A stretch of 64,000 nucleotides of DNA, taken from positions 62,001 through 126,000 of the forward strand of contig CALFMO010000068.1 in NCBI GenBank assembly GCA_937879855.1. The letters run 5' to 3'. The position numbers were made by a program, and so were the translations under genes. Source of the stretch: an uncultured Acidobacteriaceae bacterium. GTDB lineage: Bacteria > Acidobacteriota > Terriglobia > Terriglobales > Acidobacteriaceae. Positions 41,663-49,021 of this stretch are shown here, piece after piece (positions within the stretch are counted from its first letter, which is position 1; each line of letters begins with the position of its first letter). The notes beneath the pieces are model-generated. The model ran no database searches. It was not told the DNA's origin and saw nothing but the letters and a program-made list of their open reading frames with translations.

Positions 41663-41695
41663 ACGTGATGTCAAGGGATAATTACCTTCCGGAAT
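41663..41695 (-). repeat. Right terminal inverted repeat of the IS1595-type element
   Basis: Perfect reverse complement of 39705-39737. It lies 27 bp upstream of the transposase start, so the transposase promoter must overlap it. Confidence 0.92.
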
Positions 41696-41703
41696 AAGGA
41701 CTT

Positions 41704-42092
41704 AGAGCAGTTCGCGGGGTCGGGACTGCAGAACGAGTCGGGAGATCCTTCGCGCATAGGTCCAGCTTGCTCTTTCCGGAATTCTCGGTAAAGGTTGTTC
41801 GTCACAAGAATTGGGAATTTTTTTGCGGAGGGCTGTGGAAAAGGGGGAGGTGGCAGAAAGCGGGGCCGAGTTCCGGGTGAGAAAAGTGTCGAATACCAGC
41901 GGGACGGTGCCTGCTGTCATCGGCGTGGGCGCCCACCCCTCGAAATTCGCGAAGCACTAGCGGTTGATCTTGACGAAATGACGTGGCGCTCAACAACCGG
42001 AATAATCCGCTTTTGTTCCGCGATGCGATGCGAAACTCATTCACCCTGACAACCTCGAATACAAAGAACTGACGAAAGCAGGGTAAAACCTC
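41704..42092. other. Intergenic region next to the transposon, no recognised gene
   Basis: 389 bp between the transposon end and a convergent-oriented hypothetical gene. Open frames on both strands are short and compositionally like noise. No hairpin with T-run, RNA gene or repeat was found. Confidence 0.5.
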
Positions 42093-42986
42093 TCACTCGG
42101 GTTTCTGGTGGAACGTTATTAATATCATTCCTTCCTGCGCCGGTTCCCTGCAAAAATGTTTCGGAATCTTCAAGTAGCTATCAAAGGTAACCCCAAGATA
42201 TGTCATTGGATCGTCCTGAGCGAAAACCGGGCTTTCGTTTGGGATTGGCTTTCCGGGAAGGCAGACTGACACTCCGGTCATCACCGGGGGCATATCCTGC
42301 GAATACCACACTTGGGGAGATGTCTTCCATCCGGCTGCAGACGCAATCTCACGAAAGTCGTTTGCGTATTTTGTAGATGTATTGCCCCCAAAGATAAGGA
42401 GAAACGCTTTCTTGGGGGCACCTGCCAGAAATGTTTGTAAACCATCTTTCGTCAACGGATCTATGCGCCATTCGGGATTAGTTACTATCGTCTGCGTTCC
42501 ATAGTTAGTGGAGTTCTGATTCACTATGGAGTCAGTGGGGTTAGTAACGCTGTAAGTTGGTTGCGCTGGTTGTATCGGTGTCTGGCTAATGCTAGGTCTG
42601 GCCGGTTGAAGAATTGGGCTTGTCACAACGGTGGACGGTTTCTTCGCTGGTTTGGCCCCTGGGATATGTTTGACTTCTGGCGCAGCGTCAGGCTCTGTTT
42701 GCGATGGGTCGGTTGTCTTCTCCTCCGGCGGAGCAACCTGCATTGTAGGGCTTGGCGATGCGGCGGTCTCTGCGTTCTTCCCATTTCCTTCAGTCGCCAC
42801 CCTAATTAGCAAACCGATGGCAATGATTAACAACAGTACTCTAAATCCCCGCCGTTCTAGAAACTCCGGGGACTTCGGGAAATAGTCGCGGATTACTTCG
42901 ATCCTCCCGACCCAATCCAAAATCTCCGTGAAGATGGAATATGCGACCAACAGCGCCGCACTGCCGATAAGAAGCACTTTTTCCAT
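42093..42986 (-). CDS. Membrane-anchored protein with Asn-rich linker and uncharacterised C-terminal domain
   Basis: 297 residues from the ATG at 42986. Two hydrophobic helices (KVLLIGSAALLVAYSIFTEI near 3-22 and FRVLLLIIAIGLLIRVA near 47-63) are followed by a Pro/Thr/Lys-rich stalk (~70-150), then PTYSVTNPTDSIVNQNST and NYGTQTI, then an alpha/beta domain (KKAFLLIFGGNTSTKYANDF, GWKTSPQVW, MTGVSVCL, GMILITF). The linker and the domain are shared with the protein at 44187-45056. This architecture of membrane anchor, stalk and this domain occurs in unannotated bacterial proteins; the fold may bind a small ligand, but the role is unknown. Confidence 0.8.
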   Translation of the reverse strand: MEKVLLIGSAALLVAYSIFTEILDWVGRIEVIRDYFPKSPEFLERRGFRVLLLIIAIGLLIRVATEGNGKNAETAASPSPTMQVAPPEEKTTDPSQTEPDAAPEVKHIPGAKPAKKPSTVVTSPILQPARPSISQTPIQPAQPTYSVTNPTDSIVNQNSTNYGTQTIVTNPEWRIDPLTKDGLQTFLAGAPKKAFLLIFGGNTSTKYANDFREIASAAGWKTSPQVWYSQDMPPVMTGVSVCLPGKPIPNESPVFAQDDPMTYLGVTFDSYLKIPKHFCREPAQEGMILITFHQKPE

Positions 42987-43194
42987 CGCGCACACCTCTC
43001 GCATAGCTCAAGCACATTCCCGCTTGGGGAAATGAACCGCAGACCATGCAAATTGGTATTTTACTCTGCGTCGGAACGCAGTGGCGAATATAAAGCGAAC
43101 TGCTCGGCAACCTCGGCAGTGGTGCAGCCTAAAAAAAACAGCACACTTGTGCCCTAGCGTGAGGGACGAAAAGTAACTATTCTGGCGCTTGCCG

Positions 43195-43313
43195 GAGCCC
43201 GTGGTTCAACGGATAGGGCACTGGAGTTGCTAGCGGCTTTCTTGGTTTCCTTCGCCAAAAGGGGCTGCCAAGGCCGTGCTCCGGGGATGCAGGTTCGATT
43301 CCTGCCGGGCTCT
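43195..43313 (+). tRNA. tRNA-like locus with a 54-nt hairpin replacing the anticodon loop
   Basis: All cloverleaf parts except the anticodon loop are canonical. Acceptor GAGCCCG (43195-43201) pairs with CGGGCTC (43306-43312). The D-stem is GTTC/GGGC. The anticodon stem is CTGGA (43221-43225) with TCCGG (43280-43284). The T-arm GCAGG-TTCGATT-CCTGC (43289-43305) is perfect. Between the two halves of the anticodon stem are 54 nt, not 7, which fold on themselves (GGC/GCC, CTTGG/CCAAG, CCTT/AAGG). No anticodon can be read and CCA is not encoded. The body most resembles a tRNA-Arg. It may be a pseudo-tRNA, a tRNA-derived small RNA or an intron-bearing gene; the insert is far too short for a group I intron. 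Confidence 0.5.
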
Positions 43314-43430
43314 CGGTAATACTATCGCTCTCTTCTCGTGGTTTGGCTAGTCTCGATTCGGTCCCGAGCTAGACAAATGTCGTCACCGCTGTGTGGGCTA
43401 AGAAGAAAGGAGCGCAGTTAGAGCGGGGTA

Positions 43431-43799
43431 TCACCATCCGCAAAACATTTTGCGAACCTCATCGCCCGGTTGACCAGTACCCTCCGCAAGAAGGTCTTGG
43501 CAATCGCAACTTTGCTGCTTCGTGTCCTTACGCTTCCAGTCCTCGGGACTGGTAAGCTGTAAGCAGGTCTGCCCAGTATCCGCGTCAAACCGGAACGTGC
43601 GGAGCCCTTCGCGGTGCAATGTGTAATGATGGCGCGGAGTTTTCTTGATTTCCTCTTCCTTTTCCGCTAACTGTTTCTTTAGCTCCGCGTTTTCCTGGAC
43701 TAGCTTGTCGTACTTGGCCTTTTCGATGTATCCGGCTTGTTCACAGGCACACAAAGACAGCACGAAGAGAATGAGCAATGGTCCGATTGTTAGCTTCAT
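43431..43799 (-). CDS. Small putative lipoprotein with coiled coil
   Basis: 122 residues. MKLTIGPLLILFVLSLCAC is a lipoprotein-type signal with a possible lipobox at LCAC. Residues ~28-55 are a charged coiled coil (KYDKLVQENAELKKQLAEKEEEIKK). The C-terminal part has HYTLHREGLRTFRFDADTGQTCLQL, a YxxH...D-x-x-TG pattern with four Cys in the last 50 residues. Probably outer- or inner-membrane anchored with a periplasmic domain. No named family; the FDADTGQTC block recurs in other small bacterial proteins. Confidence 0.72.
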   Translation of the reverse strand: MKLTIGPLLILFVLSLCACEQAGYIEKAKYDKLVQENAELKKQLAEKEEEIKKTPRHHYTLHREGLRTFRFDADTGQTCLQLTSPEDWKRKDTKQQSCDCQDLLAEGTGQPGDEVRKMFCGW

Positions 43800-44186
43800 T
43801 CCGGATGAGTATTCTGCGTGGGCAGCCGTCTGTCAACGGTGAATGTTTTCGATGTAAAGCGGTGCGAACGGCACGGAAAAGGCAGGGTAAATGGGTTGTT
43901 AAATTGCCTTATGCCTTTTTGCCCAAGACTGCCACAGCCTCAATGATGTTCTGCGCGCAATGAGATCGCTCTTTTAGCACTGCTTCATCCGTCAGCACTT
44001 CCAAAACATTTCTGTTCAAATAGCGTCACGCCCGTTTCGGACAGAGAGTGCCGGACGCGAATGACCTCCTGTACTCGCGCTGTAGAGAACGCGACTATTC
44101 CAAACGGATGAAGGGCGGGCAGAACCGGCTAGACCGTCCTCGTTACTGCCGTGTGGCCAAGAAGAAAAAGCATTAGCCTCGGGGGA
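43800..44186. other. Intergenic region with possible small-ORF remnant
   Basis: 387 bp without a confident gene. On the plus strand a frame ending at TAG 44174-44176 encodes about 42 residues from a GTG at 44048 (VPDANDLLYSRCRERDY, then RLDRPRYCRVAKKKKH). A similar DNA stretch (CTAGACA...TGTGTGGGCTAAGAAGAAA) lies at about 43370-43408, frameshifted. These look like decayed copies of one small gene or a short dispersed repeat. Confidence 0.3.
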
Positions 44187-45056
44187 CTATTTCGCATTCC
44201 CTATTGCAATTGCGTTAGCGACGGTGAAACTCCCCCCCTCCCCCAGTCTTCCGGCCTCATATGTGCACTCTAGCCCAGAATCGTTAAGCGCTTTTTGGGC
44301 TGCCGCGTTTATTCCACAGCAATGAAGCCCAACTAAATGCGTTGGCAGTTTGATTGGTGGGCTGAAAAGAGCGGGGGATCCAGGTACACCGATACAGTTA
44401 ACGCCGTGCCATGCCTCTTGGAAAAGCCCGCAGAGTTGGCTTGCAAGTGGTACTACATCCGAATCCGTGCCACCCGTAAAAAGGATAATACTTCCTTTGG
44501 TGCCGACGAGCGCGGCTCTAAATTTCATTGCATGTTCGTCATCAAGCAAGCGAGACGGAGGAACGATAGTTATTGTTTGCTCCCCGTAATTAGGGGAGTT
44601 TTGATTCACTATGGTGCCGGAGGGATTCGTGACACTGTAAGTTGGTTGTGCTGGCGTCGGTGTGGGTCTTGACTGTGGGGGAGTAGAACGATGCTCCTTC
44701 GACCTTGTCTGCTCTGTGGATTGCCCATCGGCAAGGTGCAAAATCTGTATTGCATATATTACTTTTTCAGATGCAGCCTCAGTCACATCGTCCGCACTGT
44801 ACCCCTTCTTCTCAATGTGAATCCTAACATCGTCGCCGGGCTCTACCCCATCGCGCAGTTCAAGGCTAAAAGAACCGTTCATGTCTGTTGTTGCGTTGTG
44901 CCTGGCCTCAATCGCGCTGACCGTCACGCCCGCCACGTCATTGTGTGTCGTCGCATCTCTTATGTGGCCGCGAACGTGCAGAAGTGTCCCTTGCTGTGCT
45001 GACGCGCACAGTGTCAACAACGCAGGCAGAAAATACCGAAGTAGCTCCACGCTCAC
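44187..45056 (-). CDS. Secreted protein: carboxypeptidase-regulatory-like domain plus Asn-rich linker and uncharacterised C-terminal domain
   Basis: 289 residues starting at a GTG (45056) that overlaps the stop of the upstream gene by 4 bp. Signal peptide (LLRYFLPALLTLCASAQQ). Residues ~25-100 are a CarboxypepD_reg-type beta sandwich (VRGHIRDATTHNDVAGVTVS, TDMNGSFSLEL, VRIHIEKKGYSA). A Pro/Thr linker leads to PTYSVTNPSGTIVNQNS and NYGEQTI, followed by a domain (GSIILFTGGTDSDVVPLASQ, HGVNCIGVPG, LVGLHCCG) like that of the protein at 42093. The end is Gly/Ala-rich. Function unknown; exported or surface located. Confidence 0.8.
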   Translation of the reverse strand: MSVELLRYFLPALLTLCASAQQGTLLHVRGHIRDATTHNDVAGVTVSAIEARHNATTDMNGSFSLELRDGVEPGDDVRIHIEKKGYSADDVTEAASEKVIYAIQILHLADGQSTEQTRSKEHRSTPPQSRPTPTPAQPTYSVTNPSGTIVNQNSPNYGEQTITIVPPSRLLDDEHAMKFRAALVGTKGSIILFTGGTDSDVVPLASQLCGLFQEAWHGVNCIGVPGSPALFSPPIKLPTHLVGLHCCGINAAAQKALNDSGLECTYEAGRLGEGGSFTVANAIAIGNAK

Positions 45057-45427
45057 ATCTCTTTTCTAAGTTGAATCACAAACGTTTCCGTTGGTGTGGT
45101 GGTTCCGTCGAATGGGATGTAGTCTCTCTTCGCGACGTGAATCCGCACAACTCCGCTTTTCGGAGTGTCCCCTTGAAGCTTAATTCGAAAGTTGCCGTTA
45201 TCCTCGGTCACACATGTCTCGGCACGACCCACGATGGTGACACTTGCCTGTCCAACGCCACGATTGGTCACTTGGTCAACCACAGTCCCGGCTATGGTCC
45301 ACTCTGCTTTTGGTCCCGACGATGACGACTCGGACCTCCACCAGCCCGGCTGCAGGATCGCACCGGCAATCGCGGCAAGAATGACGCCCGTAGCCGTGAT
45401 GATCGCGATCTTGACACTCCGATTCAT
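45053..45427 (-). CDS. Membrane-anchored single carboxypeptidase-regulatory-like domain protein
   Basis: 124 residues. One N-terminal membrane helix (VKIAIITATGVILAAIAGAIL), a short spacer, then a CarboxypepD_reg-like domain (IAGTVVDQVTNRGVGQASVTIVG, TEDNGNFRIKL, VVRIHVAKRDYIPF). The same domain recurs in the next gene (44187-45056), with which it overlaps by 4 bp, so the two come from a domain duplication and are co-translated. It is likely a small periplasmic accessory protein of unknown role. Confidence 0.78.
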   Translation of the reverse strand: MNRSVKIAIITATGVILAAIAGAILQPGWWRSESSSSGPKAEWTIAGTVVDQVTNRGVGQASVTIVGRAETCVTEDNGNFRIKLQGDTPKSGVVRIHVAKRDYIPFDGTTTPTETFVIQLRKEM

Positions 45428-45516
45428 CGCTCCCTTGCCGCTCAGAGTTTACCATCGTACGGAACGCCAATTGAGTAAAAGAGGGGGCTGTCCTACCCTT
45501 GAGCCACAACGACGTT

Positions 45517-45555
45517 GGCTGCCCCACGCTTCGCGATGTTCGAAGCGTGGGCACC
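45517..45555. repeat. REP-type palindrome, copy 1 (upstream of rayT)
   Basis: GGCTGCCCCACGCTTCGCGA followed by TGTTCGAAGCGTGGGCACC forms an imperfect palindrome. It is the inverse orientation of the two copies downstream of the transposase, and the flanking CCACAACGACGTTGGCTG resembles the flank of copy 3. Confidence 0.85.
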
Positions 45556-45620
45556 ACTGACCTCGAGCCCGTGTTCACTTGTCACATACAGACAGGCGGG
45601 CTCAATGCTACTTATCTCGC

Positions 45621-46172
45621 ATGCCTGACCGACTCCATCGCTACTACGGTGCCGGATACCTGCACTTTATCACCACGAGTTGCTATCAGCGGCGAGCTTT
45701 GCTCGGCGGCCAGCGGGATCGCGACTTGTTTCTCCAGGTCCTGGAACGGGTGCGTAGGCGCTATCATTTCGTCGTCGTAGGTTACGTGGTCATGCCTGAG
45801 CACGTGCATCTGCTGCTCAGTGAACCGGAGCGCGACAATCCGTCGGTAGTTATGCAGGCCATGAAGCAGGGGTTCGCGCGGAATCTTTTGCGCCAGCTTC
45901 GCTCCGATCCTCGACAAGGCGGCCTGGACGGTGCCGTTGCTTTAGAGGAGGGACACATCTGGCAGCATCGTTTCTACGATTTCGTGGTGTTTACTGAAAG
46001 GAAGCGGATCGAAAAACTGCGTTACATGCATCGCAATCCGGTAAAGCGTGGACTCGTGCTCGAACCGCAGCAATGGGCATGGAGCAGTTTTTGCGACTAC
46101 GCGGAGGGCCGGAATGGACCGGTTTTGGTAAACCAGCATGGGAGAGCGGAGCTTCGCGTCAGAGTCGCTTGA
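45621..46172 (+). CDS. REP-associated tyrosine transposase (RayT, Y1/HUH type)
   Basis: 183 residues from the ATG at 45621; a start at 45579 adds 14 residues upstream of the conserved MPDRLHRYY. The HUH motif is VMPEHVHLLL (His61, His63) and the likely catalytic Tyr is Tyr135 in KLRYMHRNPVKRGL. GHIWQHRFYDF and EPQQWAWSSFCDYAEG are further family blocks. These domesticated IS200-like enzymes cut REP hairpins. REP palindromes lie on both sides (45517 and 46190, 46268), which supports the assignment. Confidence 0.93.
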   Translation: MPDRLHRYYGAGYLHFITTSCYQRRALLGGQRDRDLFLQVLERVRRRYHFVVVGYVVMPEHVHLLLSEPERDNPSVVMQAMKQGFARNLLRQLRSDPRQGGLDGAVALEEGHIWQHRFYDFVVFTERKRIEKLRYMHRNPVKRGLVLEPQQWAWSSFCDYAEGRNGPVLVNQHGRAELRVRVA

Positions 46173-46320
46173 TAGCATCGTCCGTGGTGCCCACGCTTCG
46201 AAAATCGCGAAGCGTGGGGCAGCCCAAAGCGAGGTGGTACGAGGTCGCTTGATAGCATCGTCTGCGGTGCCCACGCTTCGAACATCGCGAAACGTGGGGC
46301 AGCCCACGTCGTGGTGGACC
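46164..46320. repeat. Tandem 80-bp REP units downstream of rayT
   Basis: Two units (period 80 bp; GCTTGATAGCATCGTC at 46168 and 46248) each contain a palindrome GGTGCCCACGCTTCG...CGAARCGTGGGGCAGCC. The first overlaps the end of the transposase gene and encodes its last few residues. Copies 1 and 3 together form a long inverted repeat around rayT. Confidence 0.88.
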
Positions 46321-46430
46321 AGAGGATGAAAGTCAGAACCCCCACCCTGTCCCTCCAAAAACCGGAGGGACAAGGGTGGGGCACCCGTACGTTTGCCCAT
46401 CTCTCGCGGGCAATGGGACAATAGCAGCAT

Positions 46431-47273
46431 ATGCAAAAATTGTTTGCTGCTGTGTTCCAACTATTTGCTGGTGGGGTCGTGCTGGCGGGGATTGCCTCGG
46501 CGCAGACTCCTGCAGCCTCGCCTCAACCTAGCCAACCGGCATCCAAATCGGCTTCCACGCAAGCTGCGCCGGCCAAGAAGACTCCGGCTTCAACAGCCAA
46601 AAAAGCGCCTGCTACTACAAGGAGCGCAAGCGCGCTCGCGCTGAAGACCCAGAAAGAAAAAGAAAGCTATGCCTTGGGTCTGAAGGTCGGTTCCGATTTA
46701 AAGAGGCAGGGAGTGAGTGAGGCGGTGGATCCGGCAATCGCTGCGCGCGGATTCAAGGATGCTATGGCGGGCAGCAAACCGGCGCTCACCGAGGATGAGG
46801 AGAGCGCGGCGCTCATGCAACTGCAGACTGAGGTTATGGGCAAGCGGCAGGCGAAGGCTCAGCAGGAAGGAGCTGCCGCACGGAAAGAAGGCTATGCGTT
46901 TCTGGCGGCGAACAAGGCCAAAGAGGGAGTGGTAACCTTGCCGAGTGGCCTGGAGTACAAAATCCTGACCGAGGGGACAGGCCCGAAGCCCACGCAAAAT
47001 GACACCGTAACCTGCAACTATCGCGGAACGCTGCTCAATGGCACGGAATTTGATAGCTCATACAAACGCGGTCATCCGGAGACATTCCCAGTCAGCGGAG
47101 TCATCAAGGGCTGGACGGAAGCCCTGCAATTGATGCCGGTGGGATCGAAGTGGCAGTTATTTATCCCTGCGGATATGGCGTATGGCGATCGTGGAGCAGG
47201 AGGCGACATCGGTCCGGGGGAGACGTTGATTTTTGAAGTCGAGCTGCTTTCGATTGGGGATCAGAAAAAATAA
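46431..47273 (+). CDS. FKBP-type peptidyl-prolyl isomerase (Mip/FkpA-like), exported
   Basis: 280 residues. Signal peptide (MQKLFAAVFQLFAGGVVLAGIASA), then a low-complexity Ala/Pro/Ser/Lys stretch (~25-72), an FKBP_N helical dimerisation domain (~72-165; KESYALGLKVGSDLKRQG, AIAARGFKDAMAG), and a complete FKBP domain (~170-277; VTCNYRGTLLNGTEFDSSYKRG, VIKGWTEALQLMPVGSKWQLFIPADMAYG). It catalyses prolyl isomerisation of periplasmic proteins. Confidence 0.94.
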   Translation: MQKLFAAVFQLFAGGVVLAGIASAQTPAASPQPSQPASKSASTQAAPAKKTPASTAKKAPATTRSASALALKTQKEKESYALGLKVGSDLKRQGVSEAVDPAIAARGFKDAMAGSKPALTEDEESAALMQLQTEVMGKRQAKAQQEGAAARKEGYAFLAANKAKEGVVTLPSGLEYKILTEGTGPKPTQNDTVTCNYRGTLLNGTEFDSSYKRGHPETFPVSGVIKGWTEALQLMPVGSKWQLFIPADMAYGDRGAGGDIGPGETLIFEVELLSIGDQKK

Positions 47274-47449
47274 ACAAGCTGTCAGCTATCAGCTGTCAGC
47301 TTTCAAAAAAACAGAGATCGGAGCTTGGAAATCGGCCGTCTGCGAGTGCAGGCGGCCTTGCTATTGGGAGCCTATGGGAGATGAAGAGACTTTAACCGCA
47401 GAGATCGCTAAGAAGGCATGAAGATCGCGTAGAACGGCGACGGAACTCT

Positions 47450-48334
47450 TCAGAGAGAGTGGTGCAGATGTTCTTCCGCGGAGAGATTGGCGCCGGCAAG
47501 GAGCAGCAAGCCGGAGAGAAATGCCCAGAACATCATGCTGACGGAGAGTGCGAACGGTCCGTATACTTCCTGAAAATTCAGCCACGGAAGCGCAAGAATG
47601 TAAGCATATTTCAGGGCTTCCGAGAGCAATCCCATGATGATGGCGGCGGGCAAGACAGCCCGCGCCGGTACTTTGCCGTTGGGCAATAACCAGTAAATGA
47701 GAAAGAAAATGGCGATGCTGGCGGCGATTGCGAATATCTTCATCATCAAAAATCCCACCAGGCGAACGAAACCTGTGCCGTAGCCCCGCAGCAGGAATTC
47801 CATAAATGCGACGGGACCGGCGGTGAGGCCGATGGAGAGCAGAGCCAGCACGCCGCAGGCAAAGGCCAGGCTGAGTGAGATCAATTGATTGCCCAGGTAC
47901 GAACGATTGTTTTCGAAGCGCCAGATGCGGTTGAGCGCGACTTCGAGCGGCAAGAAGACTCCCGAGGAAGTCACCAGCAAGATGACCAAGGAGACGGCCT
48001 GCACGCGCTGGCGGGAATTCACCATCGCGTTCAGGTTGCGAATGACGAAGTCTTGTCCGGCGGGCAGGTAGTCGCGCAACAGTTGCAGGACTACGTCGTA
48101 CATGACGCGCGAATGGAAGACGCGGCGGATCAAGGTCATCAGCAGGACGACGAAAGGGAAGAACGACAGGATCGAATTCGCGGCCACAGAGAAGGCGAAG
48201 GTGTGGACCTCGGTCCGCATCAAATACTTAACGGTGGAAATAACCAGGCTTCGAGACGGGCGCGGCGCGGGGCGAACAGTACGTTGCCGTAAGGCGCCTG
48301 CCTGAGAAACCGTCGGAATGGGCGGTTGGGGCAT
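47450..48334 (-). CDS. YihY/BrkB family membrane protein
   Basis: 294 residues with about six hydrophobic helices. Family blocks: the early amphipathic region with FAFSVAANSILSFFPFVVLLMTL, then VILLVTSSGVFLPLEVALNRIW, IYWLLPNGKVPARAVLPAAIIMGL and AYILALPWLNFQEVYGPFALSVSMMFWAFLSGLLLLAGANLSAEEH. Once thought to be RNase BN; function unknown. A second family member lies at 56121-57032. It is convergent with the FKBP gene; the 176-bp gap between them holds AGCTGTCAGCTATCAGC-type repeats. Confidence 0.9.
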   Translation of the reverse strand: MPQPPIPTVSQAGALRQRTVRPAPRPSRSLVISTVKYLMRTEVHTFAFSVAANSILSFFPFVVLLMTLIRRVFHSRVMYDVVLQLLRDYLPAGQDFVIRNLNAMVNSRQRVQAVSLVILLVTSSGVFLPLEVALNRIWRFENNRSYLGNQLISLSLAFACGVLALLSIGLTAGPVAFMEFLLRGYGTGFVRLVGFLMMKIFAIAASIAIFFLIYWLLPNGKVPARAVLPAAIIMGLLSEALKYAYILALPWLNFQEVYGPFALSVSMMFWAFLSGLLLLAGANLSAEEHLHHSL

Positions 48335-48798
48335 TAGACAGAATCGTAGCAGAGGAAGACGGGTACGTCAGAAACCCTGGTTCTCTGGGTGGTTACCCCG
48401 CTATTTCTTTATCTTTGTTAAAGTTATCGAGATTTTGGCCTTATTGCGCTAGCGCAAGTTTAACTTTTTCTTTAATTTTTGTTGCGAATCGTTTTAATAG
48501 GCCTTATTATCTGGGGCTCAATACCGGGGAGTGGTCCGGTGGTGAGACCAATACAGTGGTTGACGTTTGTGGTTGTGGTGGAAACGCACCAAATTGTCGA
48601 GGCTCCAGAAGTTCCCGCAGCGGATCATACCGCGGTCGAGAACTGAGGAGTCTTTTCTTTTTTTGGAGTAGTTCTTCCGCACTCCGCTTGCCCAACCGAA
48701 AGTTCTACCGGATTCTGTGAGGGGGGCTTCGGCCGACCGAAGCGACGATCGAGAATGCCGGAGAACTATTCTTCGCGATTGTGAAAGGAGTTTCTGCC
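48335..48798 (+). other. Long leader / intergenic region upstream of the cold-shock gene
   Basis: 464 bp between the divergent YihY gene and the cold-shock gene. It is AT-rich near 48400-48500 (TTTATCTTTGTTAAAGTT, TTTAACTTTTTCTTTAATTTTTG), which could hold a promoter, and has GGGCTTCGGCC-type short hairpins near 48725. Cold-shock genes often have long structured leaders, so a regulatory 5' UTR is plausible. No reading frame of interest. Confidence 0.45.
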
Positions 48799-49002
48799 GT
48801 GAGAGAGAAAGGTACAGTGAAGTGGTTTAACGGGGCGAAGGGATATGGATTCATCCAGCGCTCCACGGGAGAAGATGTGTTCGTGCACTTCTCCGCCATC
48901 CAGGAGAACGGCTACCGCACGCTCAACGAAGGAGAGACCGTGGAGTTTGATCTGCTGAAGGGCCCCAAAGGCTTCCAGGCGGCAAACGTCGTCCGGGCAT
49001 AA
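48799..49002 (+). CDS. Cold-shock domain protein (CspA family)
   Basis: 67 residues from the GTG at 48799, the usual Csp size; AAAGGAG lies 8 nt upstream. The frame reaches an upstream GTG at 48781, but that codon sits directly before the ribosome site. Single OB-fold with RNA-binding motifs KGYGFI (RNP1) and VFVHF (RNP2), and GTVKWFNGAKG at the start. An RNA chaperone. Followed immediately by a strong terminator. Confidence 0.96.
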   Translation: MREKGTVKWFNGAKGYGFIQRSTGEDVFVHFSAIQENGYRTLNEGETVEFDLLKGPKGFQAANVVRA

Positions 49003-49021
49003 ACTGCGACCATTTCATCGA

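Larger units (their letters stand above)
39705..41695. mobile_element. IS1595-family transposon with passenger gene
   Basis: A 1991-bp element bounded by perfect 33-bp inverted repeats (39705-39737 and 41663-41695). It carries an ISXO2-like transposase on the minus strand and an unrelated gene on the plus strand. IS1595 elements are known to carry passenger genes. AAGGACTT occurs at 39686-39693 and again at 41696-41703: it abuts the right end exactly and is the 8-bp length expected of a target duplication, but the left copy is 11 bp from the inverted repeat. Confidence 0.9.

Noticed and set aside
41704..42092. Small frames of 80-85 codons on both strands next to the transposon
   Set aside because: No ribosome sites and low-information translations; treated as intergenic.
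43195..43313. Group I intron in the tRNA-like anticodon loop
   Set aside because: The insert is about 47 nt longer than a normal loop, far below the size of a group I intron core.
46164..46320. CRISPR-like tandem units
   Set aside because: Only two 80-bp units containing REP palindromes, no short direct repeats with unique spacers.
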